DNA of 64,000 nt. It comes from Falsihalocynthiibacter arcticus. GTDB lineage: Bacteria; Pseudomonadota; Alphaproteobacteria; Rhodobacterales; Rhodobacteraceae. The DNA lies in assembly GCF_000812665.2 (NCBI RefSeq), contig NZ_CP014327.1, positions 1,517,501 through 1,581,500 on the forward strand, written 5' to 3'. Of the stretch, positions 20,156-30,304 are shown one piece after another. The translations under genes were made by a program, and so were the position numbers. The notes below the pieces were generated by a model, which made no database searches, had not been told where the DNA came from, and saw only the letters and a list, made by a program, of their open reading frames with translations. The first letter of the stretch is position 1. Each line of letters starts with the position of its first letter.

Positions 20156-21001
20156 CTACATTTCTCGTTTGATGGCGCTTTCGTGCCATTTGTGTAGGAA
20201 CAGCCAAGATAGAAAACTCATCGCCATAAAAATCAGGATGCCTGTGAAAGAGATCAGCAGGATCGCCGCGAACATACGCGGAATATTCAGGCGGTAGCTC
20301 GCTTCAAGAATGCGAAAAGCCAAGCCGGAGCCAGCGCCGCCAGAACCCGCCACGAATTCCGCCACAATGGCCCCGATAAGGGAAAGCCCACCGGCAATTT
20401 TCAGACCGCCAAGGAAGTAAGGCAAGGCAGAGGGCAAGCGGAGAAACCGCAAGGTTTGCCAGCGCGAGGCCCCATATAGTTTCATCATGTCAACAAGGTT
20501 GTGGTCGGCGGATTTCAGGCCAAGCGTCGTGTTGGACAGAATGGGAAAGAACGCTACGATCCACGCACAGATCAGTAAACCAATGAACTTTGAGTCCACG
20601 TAGATAAAAATCAGCGGTGCGATGACGATGATCGGCGTGACCTGCAGCATAATCGCATAGGGAAAGAATGACATCTCGACCCATTTCGACTGGGCAAAAA
20701 GGATCGCTAAGCCCACCCCACCGACAATTGCGAGTGTGAGCGCGGAGAAGGTTATGAGCAGCGTGGCCCCCAATGAGGAGATCAGCAAAGACCAGTCTTC
20801 GATCAATGCCTCCAGAACGCGGCCCGGTCTGGGAATGACGTAGTGAGGGACTTCGTTGATGACGCAAAAGCGGTCCCATCCGACGATAGTCAGAACGATG
20901 ACGATAATGGGCAAAAGCCAGCGGCCGATCCGTTCATTGCGGGCAATTCGTGCCTTGCGCTGCTCAACAAGGTCGAGCGGGAGGTTCGGTGTGTCGGTCA
21001 T
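20156..21001 (-). CDS. ABC transporter permease (ThiX/SsuC/TauC type)
   Basis: 281 residues, about six membrane segments, with the EAA-loop sequence MKLYGASRWQTLRFLRLPSALPYFLGG near residue 185. It belongs to the BPD_transp_1 family serving aliphatic sulfonate, nitrate or thiamine-precursor importers. Its start touches the ATPase stop (20999-21001), and it works with the ATPase and THI5-like binding protein upstream. Confidence 0.88.
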   Translation of the reverse strand: MTDTPNLPLDLVEQRKARIARNERIGRWLLPIIVIVLTIVGWDRFCVINEVPHYVIPRPGRVLEALIEDWSLLISSLGATLLITFSALTLAIVGGVGLAILFAQSKWVEMSFFPYAIMLQVTPIIVIAPLIFIYVDSKFIGLLICAWIVAFFPILSNTTLGLKSADHNLVDMMKLYGASRWQTLRFLRLPSALPYFLGGLKIAGGLSLIGAIVAEFVAGSGGAGSGLAFRILEASYRLNIPRMFAAILLISFTGILIFMAMSFLSWLFLHKWHESAIKREM

Positions 21002-21789
21002 TACATGTGGTCTCCCGAGAGCATCGCGGCGTGCAAGGCCTTTGACGCGGAGTTGCAGGCATTCGTATAAGTTGGTGAGCTTCTGAACTCTGAACTGTCT
21101 CGCGGGTAAGGGGCATCAACCGCAATATCTGCGACCACACGTCCGGGGCGGGCGGCCATAACGACAATACGGTCGGAAAGGTAGGCGCTTTCGAACACGG
21201 AGTGGGTGACAAAGATGACAGTCCAGTTCATCTTTTGCCATAGGCGCAGGAGATCGTCGTTTAATTTGGAACGGGTGATTTCATCAAGCGCGGCAAAGGG
21301 CTCATCCATCAACAAGAGTTTGGGGCGGGTCACTAGCGCGCGGGCGATCGAAACGCGCATTTTCATACCACCAGAAAGTTCACGAGGGTAGGAGGCTGCA
21401 AAATCTTGCAATCCAACCATCTCCAACGCTTCTTCAACCGCGGCGCGGGCAGCTTTTTTCTTGACGCCTTTTAAGCGCAGAGGCAGCCAGACATTGTCAA
21501 ACACAGTCGCCCAAAGCATCAATGTGGGTTCCTGAAAAACAAACGAGATTTCGTGATCGGGACGGCCCAGCGGATCAACGGATGCTGTGGGCCAACTCAT
21601 GCTGCCGGTGGTGAGGTTTCCCAAGCCCGCAACGATCTTGAGCGCGGTTGATTTCCCACAACCTGAGGGGCCAAGTAAACTTACAAAGGAGCCTTCATGC
21701 ACGTCCAAAGACATGTCTTGAAGGGCGACTGTCCCATTTGAGAAGGTTTTGCCAATTTGCTTGAGTGACAGAAGTGTTTTGGTGTTCAT
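21001..21789 (-). CDS. ABC transporter ATP-binding protein
   Basis: 262 residues with Walker A GPSGCGKST (about 40-48), Q-loop FVFQEPTLM, signature LSGGMKMRVSIARAL, Walker B LLLMDEPFAALDE and the switch histidine in VTHSVFES. It energises import with the adjacent permease. Confidence 0.92.
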   Translation of the reverse strand: MNTKTLLSLKQIGKTFSNGTVALQDMSLDVHEGSFVSLLGPSGCGKSTALKIVAGLGNLTTGSMSWPTASVDPLGRPDHEISFVFQEPTLMLWATVFDNVWLPLRLKGVKKKAARAAVEEALEMVGLQDFAASYPRELSGGMKMRVSIARALVTRPKLLLMDEPFAALDEITRSKLNDDLLRLWQKMNWTVIFVTHSVFESAYLSDRIVVMAARPGRVVADIAVDAPYPRDSSEFRSSPTYTNACNSASKALHAAMLSGDHM

Positions 21790-21875
21790 GAGGTCCCTCG
21801 GTATTGGTAGGCAGGAGTCTATTTACCCCTGCCTCTGTGCTATCGCTTCAATACGGTAGCGTATTGTTTTTTGGT

Positions 21876-22886
21876 TTAGTTGCCTAAAAGCCTGGATTTA
21901 ACATCCAGCCCAACACCTTTGTTTACAAAGCTCAGATCTACGACGGATTCATAATCGAGACCGGCTTCGACAACGCCAGCGGTGACCATCTTTTCGTAGA
22001 AACTAGCAATGCGTTCCATTGACATGCTGCCAATACCCGTTGTCTCGGATTCGCCTGAATCAACGATGCCGTATTTTTTCAACTGTTCCACGGCAAAGGC
22101 AATGTTGGCATCGCCTAGGTCAGGGTTCTCGGCTTGGATCAATGCATTTGCCGCAGTCGCGTCGCCATACAGATAGTTGTTCCACCCGATTGCAGAGGCA
22201 TCTACAAAGCACTGAACAACTTCAGGTTTGGTGTCCACCGTTTTCTGCATGGCAGCGATCAGCGTGGAATAAGTGTTAAAACCGTTGTCGGCGAGAAGGA
22301 AAACATTCGGTTCAAAACCGGCTTCGGTCTGGATCGCGTAGGGTTCAGATGTCACATAGCCCTGCTGGCCACTTTTCAAATCCGTCAGGAACGGGGCTGA
22401 GTTATAGGTATAGGGCTTGCGCTGTTCATCGCGGAATCCGGTGCTGACCATCCAACGATAGAATGACTGATAGCCGCCATTGCCGATCAGCAATGTATCG
22501 GCTGTTTTTAAGCTTTCCCATGTATCCAGACCTTGGCCTGGGTGGGTCATGATAACCTGTGGCTCCTTTTGGAATATGGCGGAAACGACAACCATTGGAA
22601 TGTCTTCAGCGGCCGAGTTGAAAGGTTGCAACAAGTTGCCGTCCATCAGGAAATCAATTTTACCAGCAAGCAAAAGGGCGCGGTTGTTCACATTCGGACC
22701 ACCGGCAACAATCGTTACGTCTAGTCCGCAATCGGCATAGGTGCCATCGGCAACCGCCTGATAGAAGCCGCCATGCTCAGCTTGGGCAACCCAGTTTGTG
22801 CCGAAAGTAATGGCTTCATTCGCGTGCGCACCTGTACCCGCCAGCATAGCACCAAAGACTCCAAGTCCGATTTTTTTGATATACAT
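21876..22886 (-). CDS. NMT1/THI5-like ABC substrate-binding protein
   Basis: 336 residues with an N-terminal signal peptide (cleavage probably after GTGAHA). The mature N terminus ITFGTNWVAQAEHGGFYQAVADG is typical of THI5/NMT1 periplasmic proteins that bind pyrimidine or related ligands. GGPNVNNRALLLAGKIDF and the GYQSFYRWM region fit ThiY-like proteins. As first gene of the operon it probably sets the substrate. A thiamine-type pyrimidine, riboflavin-like compound or nucleobase is plausible. Confidence 0.88.
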   Translation of the reverse strand: MYIKKIGLGVFGAMLAGTGAHANEAITFGTNWVAQAEHGGFYQAVADGTYADCGLDVTIVAGGPNVNNRALLLAGKIDFLMDGNLLQPFNSAAEDIPMVVVSAIFQKEPQVIMTHPGQGLDTWESLKTADTLLIGNGGYQSFYRWMVSTGFRDEQRKPYTYNSAPFLTDLKSGQQGYVTSEPYAIQTEAGFEPNVFLLADNGFNTYSTLIAAMQKTVDTKPEVVQCFVDASAIGWNNYLYGDATAANALIQAENPDLGDANIAFAVEQLKKYGIVDSGESETTGIGSMSMERIASFYEKMVTAGVVEAGLDYESVVDLSFVNKGVGLDVKSRLLGN

Positions 22887-22998
22887 AGTAACGTCCCTTT
22901 TGATTTTATAGTTAATCTTGTGTGTTATTTGTGCGCCTTAGGAGGTAAGGCGAACATGCTTTCTAATGTGTGTTTTGGCTGTGTCCGTGTGATGACGA

Positions 22999-23591
22999 TT
23001 ACAATCTGGAAACCTTGCGCTGGACCTTCTCCAGAAACTTTTTGCGCTCGGGGTCGCCGATGACATTCATCTCATAAAGTTGCAGCCACGTTGATTTACA
23101 CCGTGCGTGGAACAGCACGCGCAAGGCGCGCATAAACAACCGTTTGCACGGGTTGCCGACGAGGAACATCCACCATGCAGGTGATCCAGACGTGGTAATG
23201 ACCATCAGTCGGCGGATGTTTTTGATTTTGGAGGATGTCGTCTGGCCCTTTTGTTCCGCGACTTCAAAGGTCACGCCAGAGAGCCAAACCCGTTCGAACC
23301 ACCCTTTCAGGATTGCGGGGGGCCATAATACCAAGTTGGGAATACAAAAACCAAAGCTTCGGCCCATTGTAGATTTGCGACATGTGCGGGTACCTTATCA
23401 ATTAGGCTTTGCGTGTCTGTCAGATAGGCTTCTCGGTCTTCGCGGCTTAAAACCGGATCGAAGCCTTCAGCATAGAGGTCGATGATCCGCACGTCATGCC
23501 CCGCATCCGCAAGGGCCTTTTTCGTGACCTCAAATATTGCTGCGTTGAAGCTGGTGGGAACTGGATGTGCATAAATAAGTAGCGTTTTCAA
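22999..23591 (-). pseudogene. NAD(P)H:quinone oxidoreductase (flavodoxin fold), frameshifted
   Basis: The N-terminal part (from 23591) has LLIYAHPVPTSFNAAIFEV and FVFPTWYYGPP. The C-terminal part, in another frame, continues AILKGWFERVWLSGVTFEV and ends at 22999. The two join at a run of six C (minus strand, 23317-23322). One additional base gives GPPAILKGWF, the normal family sequence. It belongs to the MdaB/KefF/NQO1 group of flavin reductases. A single missing homopolymer base makes a sequencing artefact likely. Confidence 0.8.
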
Positions 23592-24221
23592 GCGAGAGTC
23601 CTTGACCTAAAATCAAAAAGCCCCGCAGCTCCCGATATATTCAGGCGCGTGGTGTTGGAATATCAGTAGCATTTAAGCCAAGCCAGTAACGACTGTGATA
23701 TAATAACCTCTTATGCCTACGTTCCGATTTACACCATGTCAAACGAGGCTCACGGTCGATGTCCACACGTCCCAAGTAATGCACATTATTTAATCCCTGA
23801 CTGGGCTGTATGCACTGCATCTAGGCAGTTAAAAATTAACAGGCGTTAACCGCGAAACGTTTAGAGGGCAGATTTTGCTCCCATGTCCGCATCCGAGATG
23901 CGGAAAAAACGATTGGACTGGTCGCCGCAATTGCATGCCAGCGATATTTGAACCGCGCCTCATATTCGCGCTAGAGTAAGGAGTGCATCGCATTTTCTCC
24001 AAAATATTTACACGGAGCACTTCGGCTGGCGTCTTTTATCCCAAGCAGATCCCTATAGCCCATGCAGCCGTTACAAGCGCTGTGCGGATATCGGAATCGT
24101 GACTGGTCTGATTGGCTGGATGTTCTTTGTGTGGTTGCAGAAACGGAGAATAAGATGAGATACTTATAGGCCTCATTCTTTTTCAAAACGCACCCTACTG
24201 GTTTCGAAGCGAACATTAGCA

Positions 24222-24248
24222 GCGATAGCGCGTTATATCCGCTATCGC
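24222..24248. repeat. perfect 9-bp inverted repeat
   Basis: GCGATAGCG (24222-24230) and CGCTATCGC (24240-24248) flank a 9-nt AT-rich spacer. It could be a protein-binding palindrome or a hairpin. No adjacent gene makes its role clear. Confidence 0.4.
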
Positions 24249-24334
24249 CGATCAAACTTTCATGCTGCCGGTCAGGCGACGTTACCGCGCAATCCAGATT
24301 TCAGTTAAGCTCGTGAAACAGTGTCCAATTCCTG

Positions 24335-24428
24335 CTCCCGCAACCAAATATTACACACACACATATCAATAGTTTACGAACCGCATCTGGGCGGCCGTTC
24401 GCGTCCGCGATTCAGCACTGTGGAAGCA
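24335..24428 (+). repeat. degenerate third copy of the att-like tRNA-fMet end repeat
   Basis: CTCCCGCAACCAA is followed by a diverged version of the copy-1 sequence (ACATATCAA, then ACGAACC, then GTTCG). After that, GCACTGTGGAAGCA (24415-24428) matches 3566-3579 exactly, at a corresponding distance downstream. Shared order of several short blocks makes chance unlikely, though overall identity is low. Confidence 0.5.
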
Positions 24429-24949
24429 AGAGGAGCCATTTGCATCTGTTGTGGCGAAGCAACACTCTTAGAAACTAGATATTGTCGTAAACGGCCCAAC
24501 GGGAATACTTGTTTAGTGGACCTATGCCACTAAGTGGCTTTCCTAAAGCCGACATCCAAGTCTTGGGCAACAGTTAAGTTTTGTGCTTGAAGCGGTTATC
24601 GAAGCTAAGCCAGCGCCACGGGACAAAATAGATATGGTTCACTCCGACTTAAACGCATAAGTGTTGAGACTAATGTAACTGATGCGGTAAGAAAAATATT
24701 TGAAGCAATGGATGTGGTAATTAGAAAAAACTTCTAAATCCCGCGCCAACGGTAAACAAACTCAAATTACTCTGTTGTAAATAGGGTGGTAATTCAAAAA
24801 CAAGTCATTCTATCGTCGTAGAAAACTTTTCGCGGCGCAAACACCAACTGATGTATGTTTCCGATTTTAGGGGGATTGCCAGCCAGCAAAGGGTCCGGGG
24901 GCGAGTTTGAGTTCGTCTGGCAGCACCCCCTAGTTTGAAGATGGCAAAA

Positions 24950-24976
24950 GGGCCCCAGACGCAATGTCGGGGCCCC
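24950..24976 (-). terminator. terminator of the TRAP/idonate operon
   Basis: GGGCCCC-A-GAC pairs with GTC-GGGGCCC around a GCAAT loop. On the minus strand it is followed by CTTTTGCC. It lies about 30 bp past the dctP stop codon. Confidence 0.75.
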
Positions 24977-25007
24977 AGATAGTTGTTCCGTATCTTAGAG
25001 GTTCGGT

Positions 25008-26012
25008 TTACTGCGCCGCAATAGCATCATTCATGATTTGGGTCGCTTCTGTGACCCAAGCTTCGCCACCAATATCGGCGGCAAACCCTGGCCAAAGCGC
25101 CTTTGCCGCTTCTTGCCATTTTTCTTCGTCCACGGGGGTACCAGATAAGATCATGCCGAGTTCAGCCAGTTTGACTTTGGCTGCCGCAGTTTCTTCCGCT
25201 GAAACTTCACGCTCATAGTTTGCGGCCTCTTCGCCGGCTTTATTCAAGACGGCTTGAAGGTCTTCTGGTAGCCCTTGATAGAAACGATCAGAAACGATGA
25301 TTGGCCCGGACCAAATCAGATAATGAACGTCGGTGATATACTTTTGGACCTCATAGAATTTTGACGAAATCGCGGTTGTGTATGGGTTTTCCTGACCGTC
25401 AATAACACCTTGTTGGAGTGCTGGGAAAACTTCAGCCCAAGCCATTGGGATAGGATCGAGTCCCCAAGATTTGAACGTCTCAATTGCGATGTTGTTTTTC
25501 GAGACACGGATTTTCAGACCTTGCAGATCGTCAAGCGCCTTCACTTCACGTTCGCCATTGGTCAGAACCCGGAAACCCTTTTCAAAGTAACCAAGAATGC
25601 GGACACCGGCCTCTTTTGGCAGGCGTTCGTTCAATGGGCCTTTGAGGGCGTCCATAGCGGCATGCGCTTCTTCGTTGGATGTAAACGCATAGGGCAGCAT
25701 CATCACGCCCACGGAAGGGGCGAGTGGAACCAGATTGCCAGTATAAAGGATCTCGGATTCAATCGAACCCATGCGCAAGGCCTGTGCGACTTCTTGCTCT
25801 GAGCCGAGTTGGTTCGATGGGAAAATCACCACGTCAATACGACCATCTGAGTACTTCTCGACCAGTTCTTCGAATTTCAAAGCGCCTTTGTGGGTCGGGT
25901 TGTTTTCGTTGTCGCCGTGGCTCAGGCGCATAGTGTAGTCCGCCGCCGCAGCAGGTAGGGCCACTGACAGGGCAAGTGCCGCCGTCATTAGAGTTTTGGT
26001 TATAAGTTTCAT
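25008..26012 (-). CDS. dctP: TRAP transporter substrate-binding protein (DctP family)
   Basis: 334 residues with a signal peptide (VALPAAAA-DYTM). TRAP-family landmarks include LKIRVSKNNIAIETFKSWG with the conserved Arg that binds the ligand carboxylate. The segment AWAEVFPALQQGVIDGQENP is the family hallmark. The neighbours, a sugar-acid dehydrogenase pair, suggest a hexonate-type ligand such as idonate, gluconate or a uronate. Confidence 0.92.
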   Translation of the reverse strand: MKLITKTLMTAALALSVALPAAAADYTMRLSHGDNENNPTHKGALKFEELVEKYSDGRIDVVIFPSNQLGSEQEVAQALRMGSIESEILYTGNLVPLAPSVGVMMLPYAFTSNEEAHAAMDALKGPLNERLPKEAGVRILGYFEKGFRVLTNGEREVKALDDLQGLKIRVSKNNIAIETFKSWGLDPIPMAWAEVFPALQQGVIDGQENPYTTAISSKFYEVQKYITDVHYLIWSGPIIVSDRFYQGLPEDLQAVLNKAGEEAANYEREVSAEETAAAKVKLAELGMILSGTPVDEEKWQEAAKALWPGFAADIGGEAWVTEATQIMNDAIAAQ

Positions 26013-26034
26013 AGTCGTCTCCTCCAGTTAATAG

Positions 26035-27326
26035 TTAGCGAATGAAGCCCATCATGCTGGGCAGCCAAAGCGTGAGTTCAGGAATGAAGGCGACAAGCCC
26101 CATCACTATAATCTCGGCGCAAAGGAATGGTATTGAGGCCTTTGAGACCCTTTCGACCGTCGTCTCGCCTATCTCTGAGGCGACGAACAGGTTTACCCCA
26201 AGGGGCGGCGTTGAGTAGCCGATCTCGCAGGCAATCACGAAAATGATACCGAATTGGATCGGGTCAATCCCCACGTTGGTCACAACGGGTAACAACAGGG
26301 GTGTAAGAATGATGATTTGGGTCAGCGTCTCCATCCACATGCCGATAAAAACCAGCATCAGGAGAACCATCAAGATCAGCATGGTCGGATCAGAAATCGT
26401 ATCAATCAAGTAGCCCGACACCATTTGCGGCACTTGGAACATTGACAACATGCGCCCGATAATTCGCCCAGTCACCAGAACCAGCATCACGGTTCCCGTG
26501 ATCCGCACCGCATATACCACAGAGTCGATATACAGGTTCAAACGGATTTCACGGTACACAAAAATTCCGACGAATAGCGCGTAAAGTACAGCCACGACCG
26601 AGGCCTCAGTGACCGTAAAAATTCCCGTATAGATGCCACCCAAAATAATGACAGGTGCGGCAAGAGCCCATTTTGCATCCCACGCGGCGCGGCGAATATC
26701 GGCGCGATTGCGCGCGCCTACATCGCCTGAACTATAACCACGACGTACCGAAATGAAACGGCTTGTAAGCCAGAGCGCAACCGCCAACATCAGGCCGGGG
26801 ATGACCCCTGCGATGAACAGAGCACTGATCGAGGTTTCCGATGTAATGCCGTAAATGATCATTGGAATTGAGGGTGGGATAACCACGCCGATCCCCCCGC
26901 GGAGGACGTGATTGCGGCGGCAAAACCCTTATCATAACCGTCTTTGATCATTGACGGGATCATGATGGACCCGATTGCAGCAGTCGTCGCGGGGCCAGAC
27001 CCCGAGATCGCCGCGAAGAAGGTACAGGCAACAATGGTAACCGTCGCCAAACCACCGGGCGCGGGACCAACGATGGCGCGGCTAAACCCGATCAGCCGCC
27101 GCGTGAGGCCGCCTTTCTCCATCAGTGTTCCCGCGAGAATAAACATAGGGACCGCGATGATTGTAAATTCGTCGACCGCAGAATAAGCGGTTTGAACGAG
27201 GTAGGACATCGGCATATTGGCCGAGGTCATCGCCAGTACCGCTGCCATGCCGATAGAAATGCCGACGGGCACCCCGATCAACAAAAACACAACGAACGAC
27301 AGTGACATTATTAGTGTTGGATCCAT
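26035..27326 (-). pseudogene. dctM: TRAP transporter large permease (DctM), frameshifted
   Basis: The N-terminal frame (from 27326) has LIGVPVGISIGMAAVLA and FFAAISGSGPATTAAIGSIM. The C-terminal frame has VIPPSIPMIIYGITSETSI and CEIGYSTPPLGVNLFVASE. They meet at six C on the plus strand (26893-26898). One more base restores SSAGGIGVVIPPSIP. The corrected protein is about 430 residues with 12 or so membrane helices, normal for DctM. The lesion looks like a homopolymer undercall rather than decay. Confidence 0.88.
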
Positions 27327-27329
27327 GGT

Positions 27330-27827
27330 TTAGTCCCCCATCCGCGCGTCAACAGGGCCTTCGCCCGTGCGCCAACGCCGCACCATCACTTGGATGACGC
27401 GCACTGACATGAAGGTAAAACCAAGCGGTACGATCATCTGTACCCAGACAAGATTGATTCCGGTCGTTTGCGAGATGTAGGGGAATTCGAACATCGATAT
27501 TGTGAACCAATATCCATACCAAATCACCACAGCATTGAAGGCAAGCCACAGAACATCGGCCAATGTTAGCATGGCCAACCGTGCCTTATTTGGCAGCATG
27601 TCTAGGTGTAACGAAACGCGAATATGGCGGTCGCTCTCGGCGGCAATGATAAAGCCAAAATAAACCGACCAAACAAAGGCAAAGCGGCTCACTTCTTCCA
27701 GCCAGCTAAATGAACGCCCCATGCCAAATCTTGCGACGACCTGAAAGCCCAAAAGGGCAACCACAACCGTCATCAAAATCGCACCCAGCCATTCTTCGGG
27801 CGACCGGCCACCCAGATACTTACGCAT
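27330..27827 (-). CDS. dctQ: TRAP transporter small permease (DctQ)
   Basis: 165 residues with four membrane segments and the DctQ signature WLEEVSRFAFVWSVYFG. The ATG at 27827 overlaps the end of the mannitol-dehydrogenase-family gene by 8 bp, which decides this start over a longer open frame. DctM begins 3 bp after its stop. Confidence 0.88.
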   Translation of the reverse strand: MRKYLGGRSPEEWLGAILMTVVVALLGFQVVARFGMGRSFSWLEEVSRFAFVWSVYFGFIIAAESDRHIRVSLHLDMLPNKARLAMLTLADVLWLAFNAVVIWYGYWFTISMFEFPYISQTTGINLVWVQMIVPLGFTFMSVRVIQVMVRRWRTGEGPVDARMGD

Positions 27828-29259
27828 TCGTATTCTCCCTTGAAAATGCGCCAATTTTTGCGCGGCTGGCTTCTGCTGGTTGCCCTGCAAACGTCTGAAT
27901 CCAGTAGGCGGTGTCGGCGGCAAAACCTGCATCATCCCTAAGGCGGCTCGGCCAAATCGGCAGGGCTAGAACAGCTTGCGCGAGATCCACTGCGGACGCC
28001 GCGTGACGTGCGCGCAGGTTTGCAATTTCTGGCCCCATTGGATCTGCGGTCACAACGCCGTCTGCATCTGGGCGCGTGTCCCCGCCTTGCAACGCCCATC
28101 CCGCAATAACCATCGCCTGTGGCGTAGCAGCGAGCCCGCGTTCGAGGCGTTCTGCCGCTGGTGCTCCAATGCGCTGAGGTAGTTTGAAGCTGGCGTCGCT
28201 GGCAATTTGGTTCAACGGGTGGTGGATCGTTGGGTTTTGTAGGCGCTTTAGGCTAGTGAGGCCGTATTCCGTGAGGTTTTCGCCCTTGGGACAGTGCAAT
28301 GTTGTGGCCTGCGACGCGAGGAACACAGACGCCCAGCAGGCAAGGTCTGGATCGGTTGACGCCGCATATGACCCTTGATGTCCACAAAGACGCCCAAGTT
28401 CGGCGTATGAGGATTGTAATCCGTTCAAAAGACGGTGTTTCATATGCTCATAAGGTGCGAGGTTGTCCACGATTTGTACGCCGACTTGCTCAAAAGCGGG
28501 GCGCGCGGCAGCAAAGCGGTCTTCGATCACCCATTGCCGGAAGGGTTCCGCAACGACTCCCAGCGCATCCTCATGCCCACAGGCAGTTTGGAGCCTGTCA
28601 CGGCTGGCGGTGGACATGGCGGGAACGATACGGTCGACCATCGAAGTTGGAAACGTGACATTGGCGTTGAGCCATGCAGAAAGATCTGGGAATACGCGCG
28701 CGACATAATCTTGCAGGACTGCGCCAAGCAACATGCCATTGTCGGCAACATTGTCACAGCTTGCCAGTGTGATCGGTCCGCCCTGTGCGCGGCGTCTGCG
28801 TTCAAGCATCGATGCGAGATAACCGATAGCTGTGTGTGGGTTTTCTGGGTTTACGAGGTCGGCGGCGACTTTGCTTAAGTCCAATTCCATGCCACCCGCG
28901 TGGTGGCAATACCCCTTTTCCGTAATCGTTAGCGTGACAAATTCGATGCCGGACCAGTCGACCTTTGCCGCGTCTTTGGCATCACTCACGCGTAGCAATG
29001 TTCCGATTGTGCGGCACTCACGTCCATCGCCATCCTCGGTCAAAACGTTAAAGCAACCGTCCTGTGCGCTGTGCACATCCGAGATATCTGGGGGTGTTAA
29101 GTTAACTCCGACAACACCCCAACTGTCGCTTGAGTTGGATGAAGAGCGCGCCAAATCGTCATAGTACCCTTGTTGATGCGCGCGATGAAACGCGCCCACT
29201 CCAAGGTGTGCGGCGCGCGGCCGAAGGTTTGAGCGGTCGTAGGAAAGAGGCAGCGTCAT
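27820..29259 (-). CDS. mannitol dehydrogenase family protein (fructuronate reductase / polyol dehydrogenase)
   Basis: 479 residues of the polyol-specific long-chain dehydrogenase family. The N-terminal nucleotide-binding part has HLGVGAFHRAHQQGYYDD. Central segments are TLASCDNVADNG and FPTSMVDRIVP. The catalytic lysine lies in YEHMKHRLLNGLQSS near residue 270. It probably oxidises or reduces a keto-sugar acid (UxuB-like) between the dehydrogenase upstream and the TRAP importer. It could equally be a mannitol 2-dehydrogenase. Confidence 0.85.
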   Translation of the reverse strand: MTLPLSYDRSNLRPRAAHLGVGAFHRAHQQGYYDDLARSSSNSSDSWGVVGVNLTPPDISDVHSAQDGCFNVLTEDGDGRECRTIGTLLRVSDAKDAAKVDWSGIEFVTLTITEKGYCHHAGGMELDLSKVAADLVNPENPHTAIGYLASMLERRRRAQGGPITLASCDNVADNGMLLGAVLQDYVARVFPDLSAWLNANVTFPTSMVDRIVPAMSTASRDRLQTACGHEDALGVVAEPFRQWVIEDRFAAARPAFEQVGVQIVDNLAPYEHMKHRLLNGLQSSYAELGRLCGHQGSYAASTDPDLACWASVFLASQATTLHCPKGENLTEYGLTSLKRLQNPTIHHPLNQIASDASFKLPQRIGAPAAERLERGLAATPQAMVIAGWALQGGDTRPDADGVVTADPMGPEIANLRARHAASAVDLAQAVLALPIWPSRLRDDAGFAADTAYWIQTFAGQPAEASRAKIGAFSRENTNA

Positions 29260-30287
29260 CAGAAATGCACCATAACCTTCAACGTGTCGGTCTTATCTAG
29301 GGCGCGGGCAAAAACGGCATCTGGATCGTCGAGTGACATGTCGGCCGAGATCATCGGGCGCAAATCAACCTCGCCTGACACGATCTGGCGCACGGCTTCT
29401 GCGAAATCGTCAATGAAGCGGTAGGTACCAACAAGTGTGATCTCACGGGTCAATAATTTGGCCAGATCAACTGGGGCCTGTGGTGGAAGGAAGCCTACCT
29501 GAACCACGGTTCCGCGCGGTTTTGTGGCGGCGATTGCGACGTTGAGTGCAGGTGCCGCGCCCGAAGCTTCAAACACGGCATCGCATTGCGGAACGCTTGA
29601 AAGGTCGGCCATTGCAGTGCCATCGGCTACATCGAACACTTCATCCACACCAAGTGCTTTTGCGCGTTCCAGCGCGGCGGGGGCAATGTCACTCATCAAA
29701 ATGCGTGCAGCACCCGCCGCACGGGCAGCAATTGCACACATTTGGCCGATCACCCCAGCGCCCGTGATTAAAACCGTCGCGCCATGCAAATCTCCGGCCA
29801 TCGATACGGCATGCAGGGCAACCGCATAAGGTTCGGCCATGGCAACATGGCGCAGGTCCGCGTCGTCTGGCAGTTTGATGCACTGGCGCGCTTCGACCAC
29901 CAACTCACTGGCGAAACCGCCATTGCAATGGGGAACACGCGCGGCGCTGCCCATAAAGGACATGTCAGTGCAAAGGTTTGTCAGGCCGCGTTGGCAGTAT
30001 TCGCATTTCAGGCAGGGGAGTGCTGGCGTCACGGCAACTTTATCGCCATGAGTGAAGCCTTCTACAACCGGGCCAGATTCTAGGACGACGGCCGAGAATT
30101 CATGCCCCATAACCAAAGGCGCGCGCAGAACGGAATCGCCGACACGCCCGTGTTGAAAATAGTGAATGTCTGAGCCGCAAATCCCACCAAACGCAAAAGA
30201 AAGCAGGATTTGACCAGCTTCTGGTGTTGGACGCGGAGCGTCCTCTATCCGGACATCTTCAGCGCCGTGAATTACACAAACTTTCAT
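29259..30287 (-). CDS. zinc-dependent alcohol dehydrogenase, L-idonate 5-dehydrogenase type
   Basis: 342 residues of the MDR superfamily. The catalytic zinc site is CGSDIHYFQHGR and GHE. The structural zinc cysteines are in PCLKCEYCQRGLTNLC, and the Rossmann motif is VLITGAGVIGQMC. The HYFQHGRVG segment is typical of L-idonate 5-dehydrogenase / sorbitol dehydrogenase. It is first in the operon, divergent from the RpiR gene, and overlaps the next gene by one base. Confidence 0.85.
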   Translation of the reverse strand: MKVCVIHGAEDVRIEDAPRPTPEAGQILLSFAFGGICGSDIHYFQHGRVGDSVLRAPLVMGHEFSAVVLESGPVVEGFTHGDKVAVTPALPCLKCEYCQRGLTNLCTDMSFMGSAARVPHCNGGFASELVVEARQCIKLPDDADLRHVAMAEPYAVALHAVSMAGDLHGATVLITGAGVIGQMCAIAARAAGAARILMSDIAPAALERAKALGVDEVFDVADGTAMADLSSVPQCDAVFEASGAAPALNVAIAATKPRGTVVQVGFLPPQAPVDLAKLLTREITLVGTYRFIDDFAEAVRQIVSGEVDLRPMISADMSLDDPDAVFARALDKTDTLKVMVHF

Positions 30288-30304
30288 GTCTTCCCCTCCC
30301 TAGA

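Larger units (their letters stand above)
23592..25007. other. 1.4-kb gene-poor region
   Basis: No gene with family similarity was found. It contains a perfect palindrome at 24222-24248, a decayed third copy of the tRNA-fMet-end repeat at 24335-24428 and a terminator at 24950-24976 for the dctP operon. Short open frames exist, but none has a good start or recognisable content. Base composition is more AT-rich than in the flanking operons, as in an eroded island. Confidence 0.5.

Noticed and set aside
24256-24275. CTGACCGGCAG (minus strand) identical to the left arm of hairpin insert B
   Set aside because: No stem-loop or TGAGAGG arm follows, so it is taken as a chance 11-base match.
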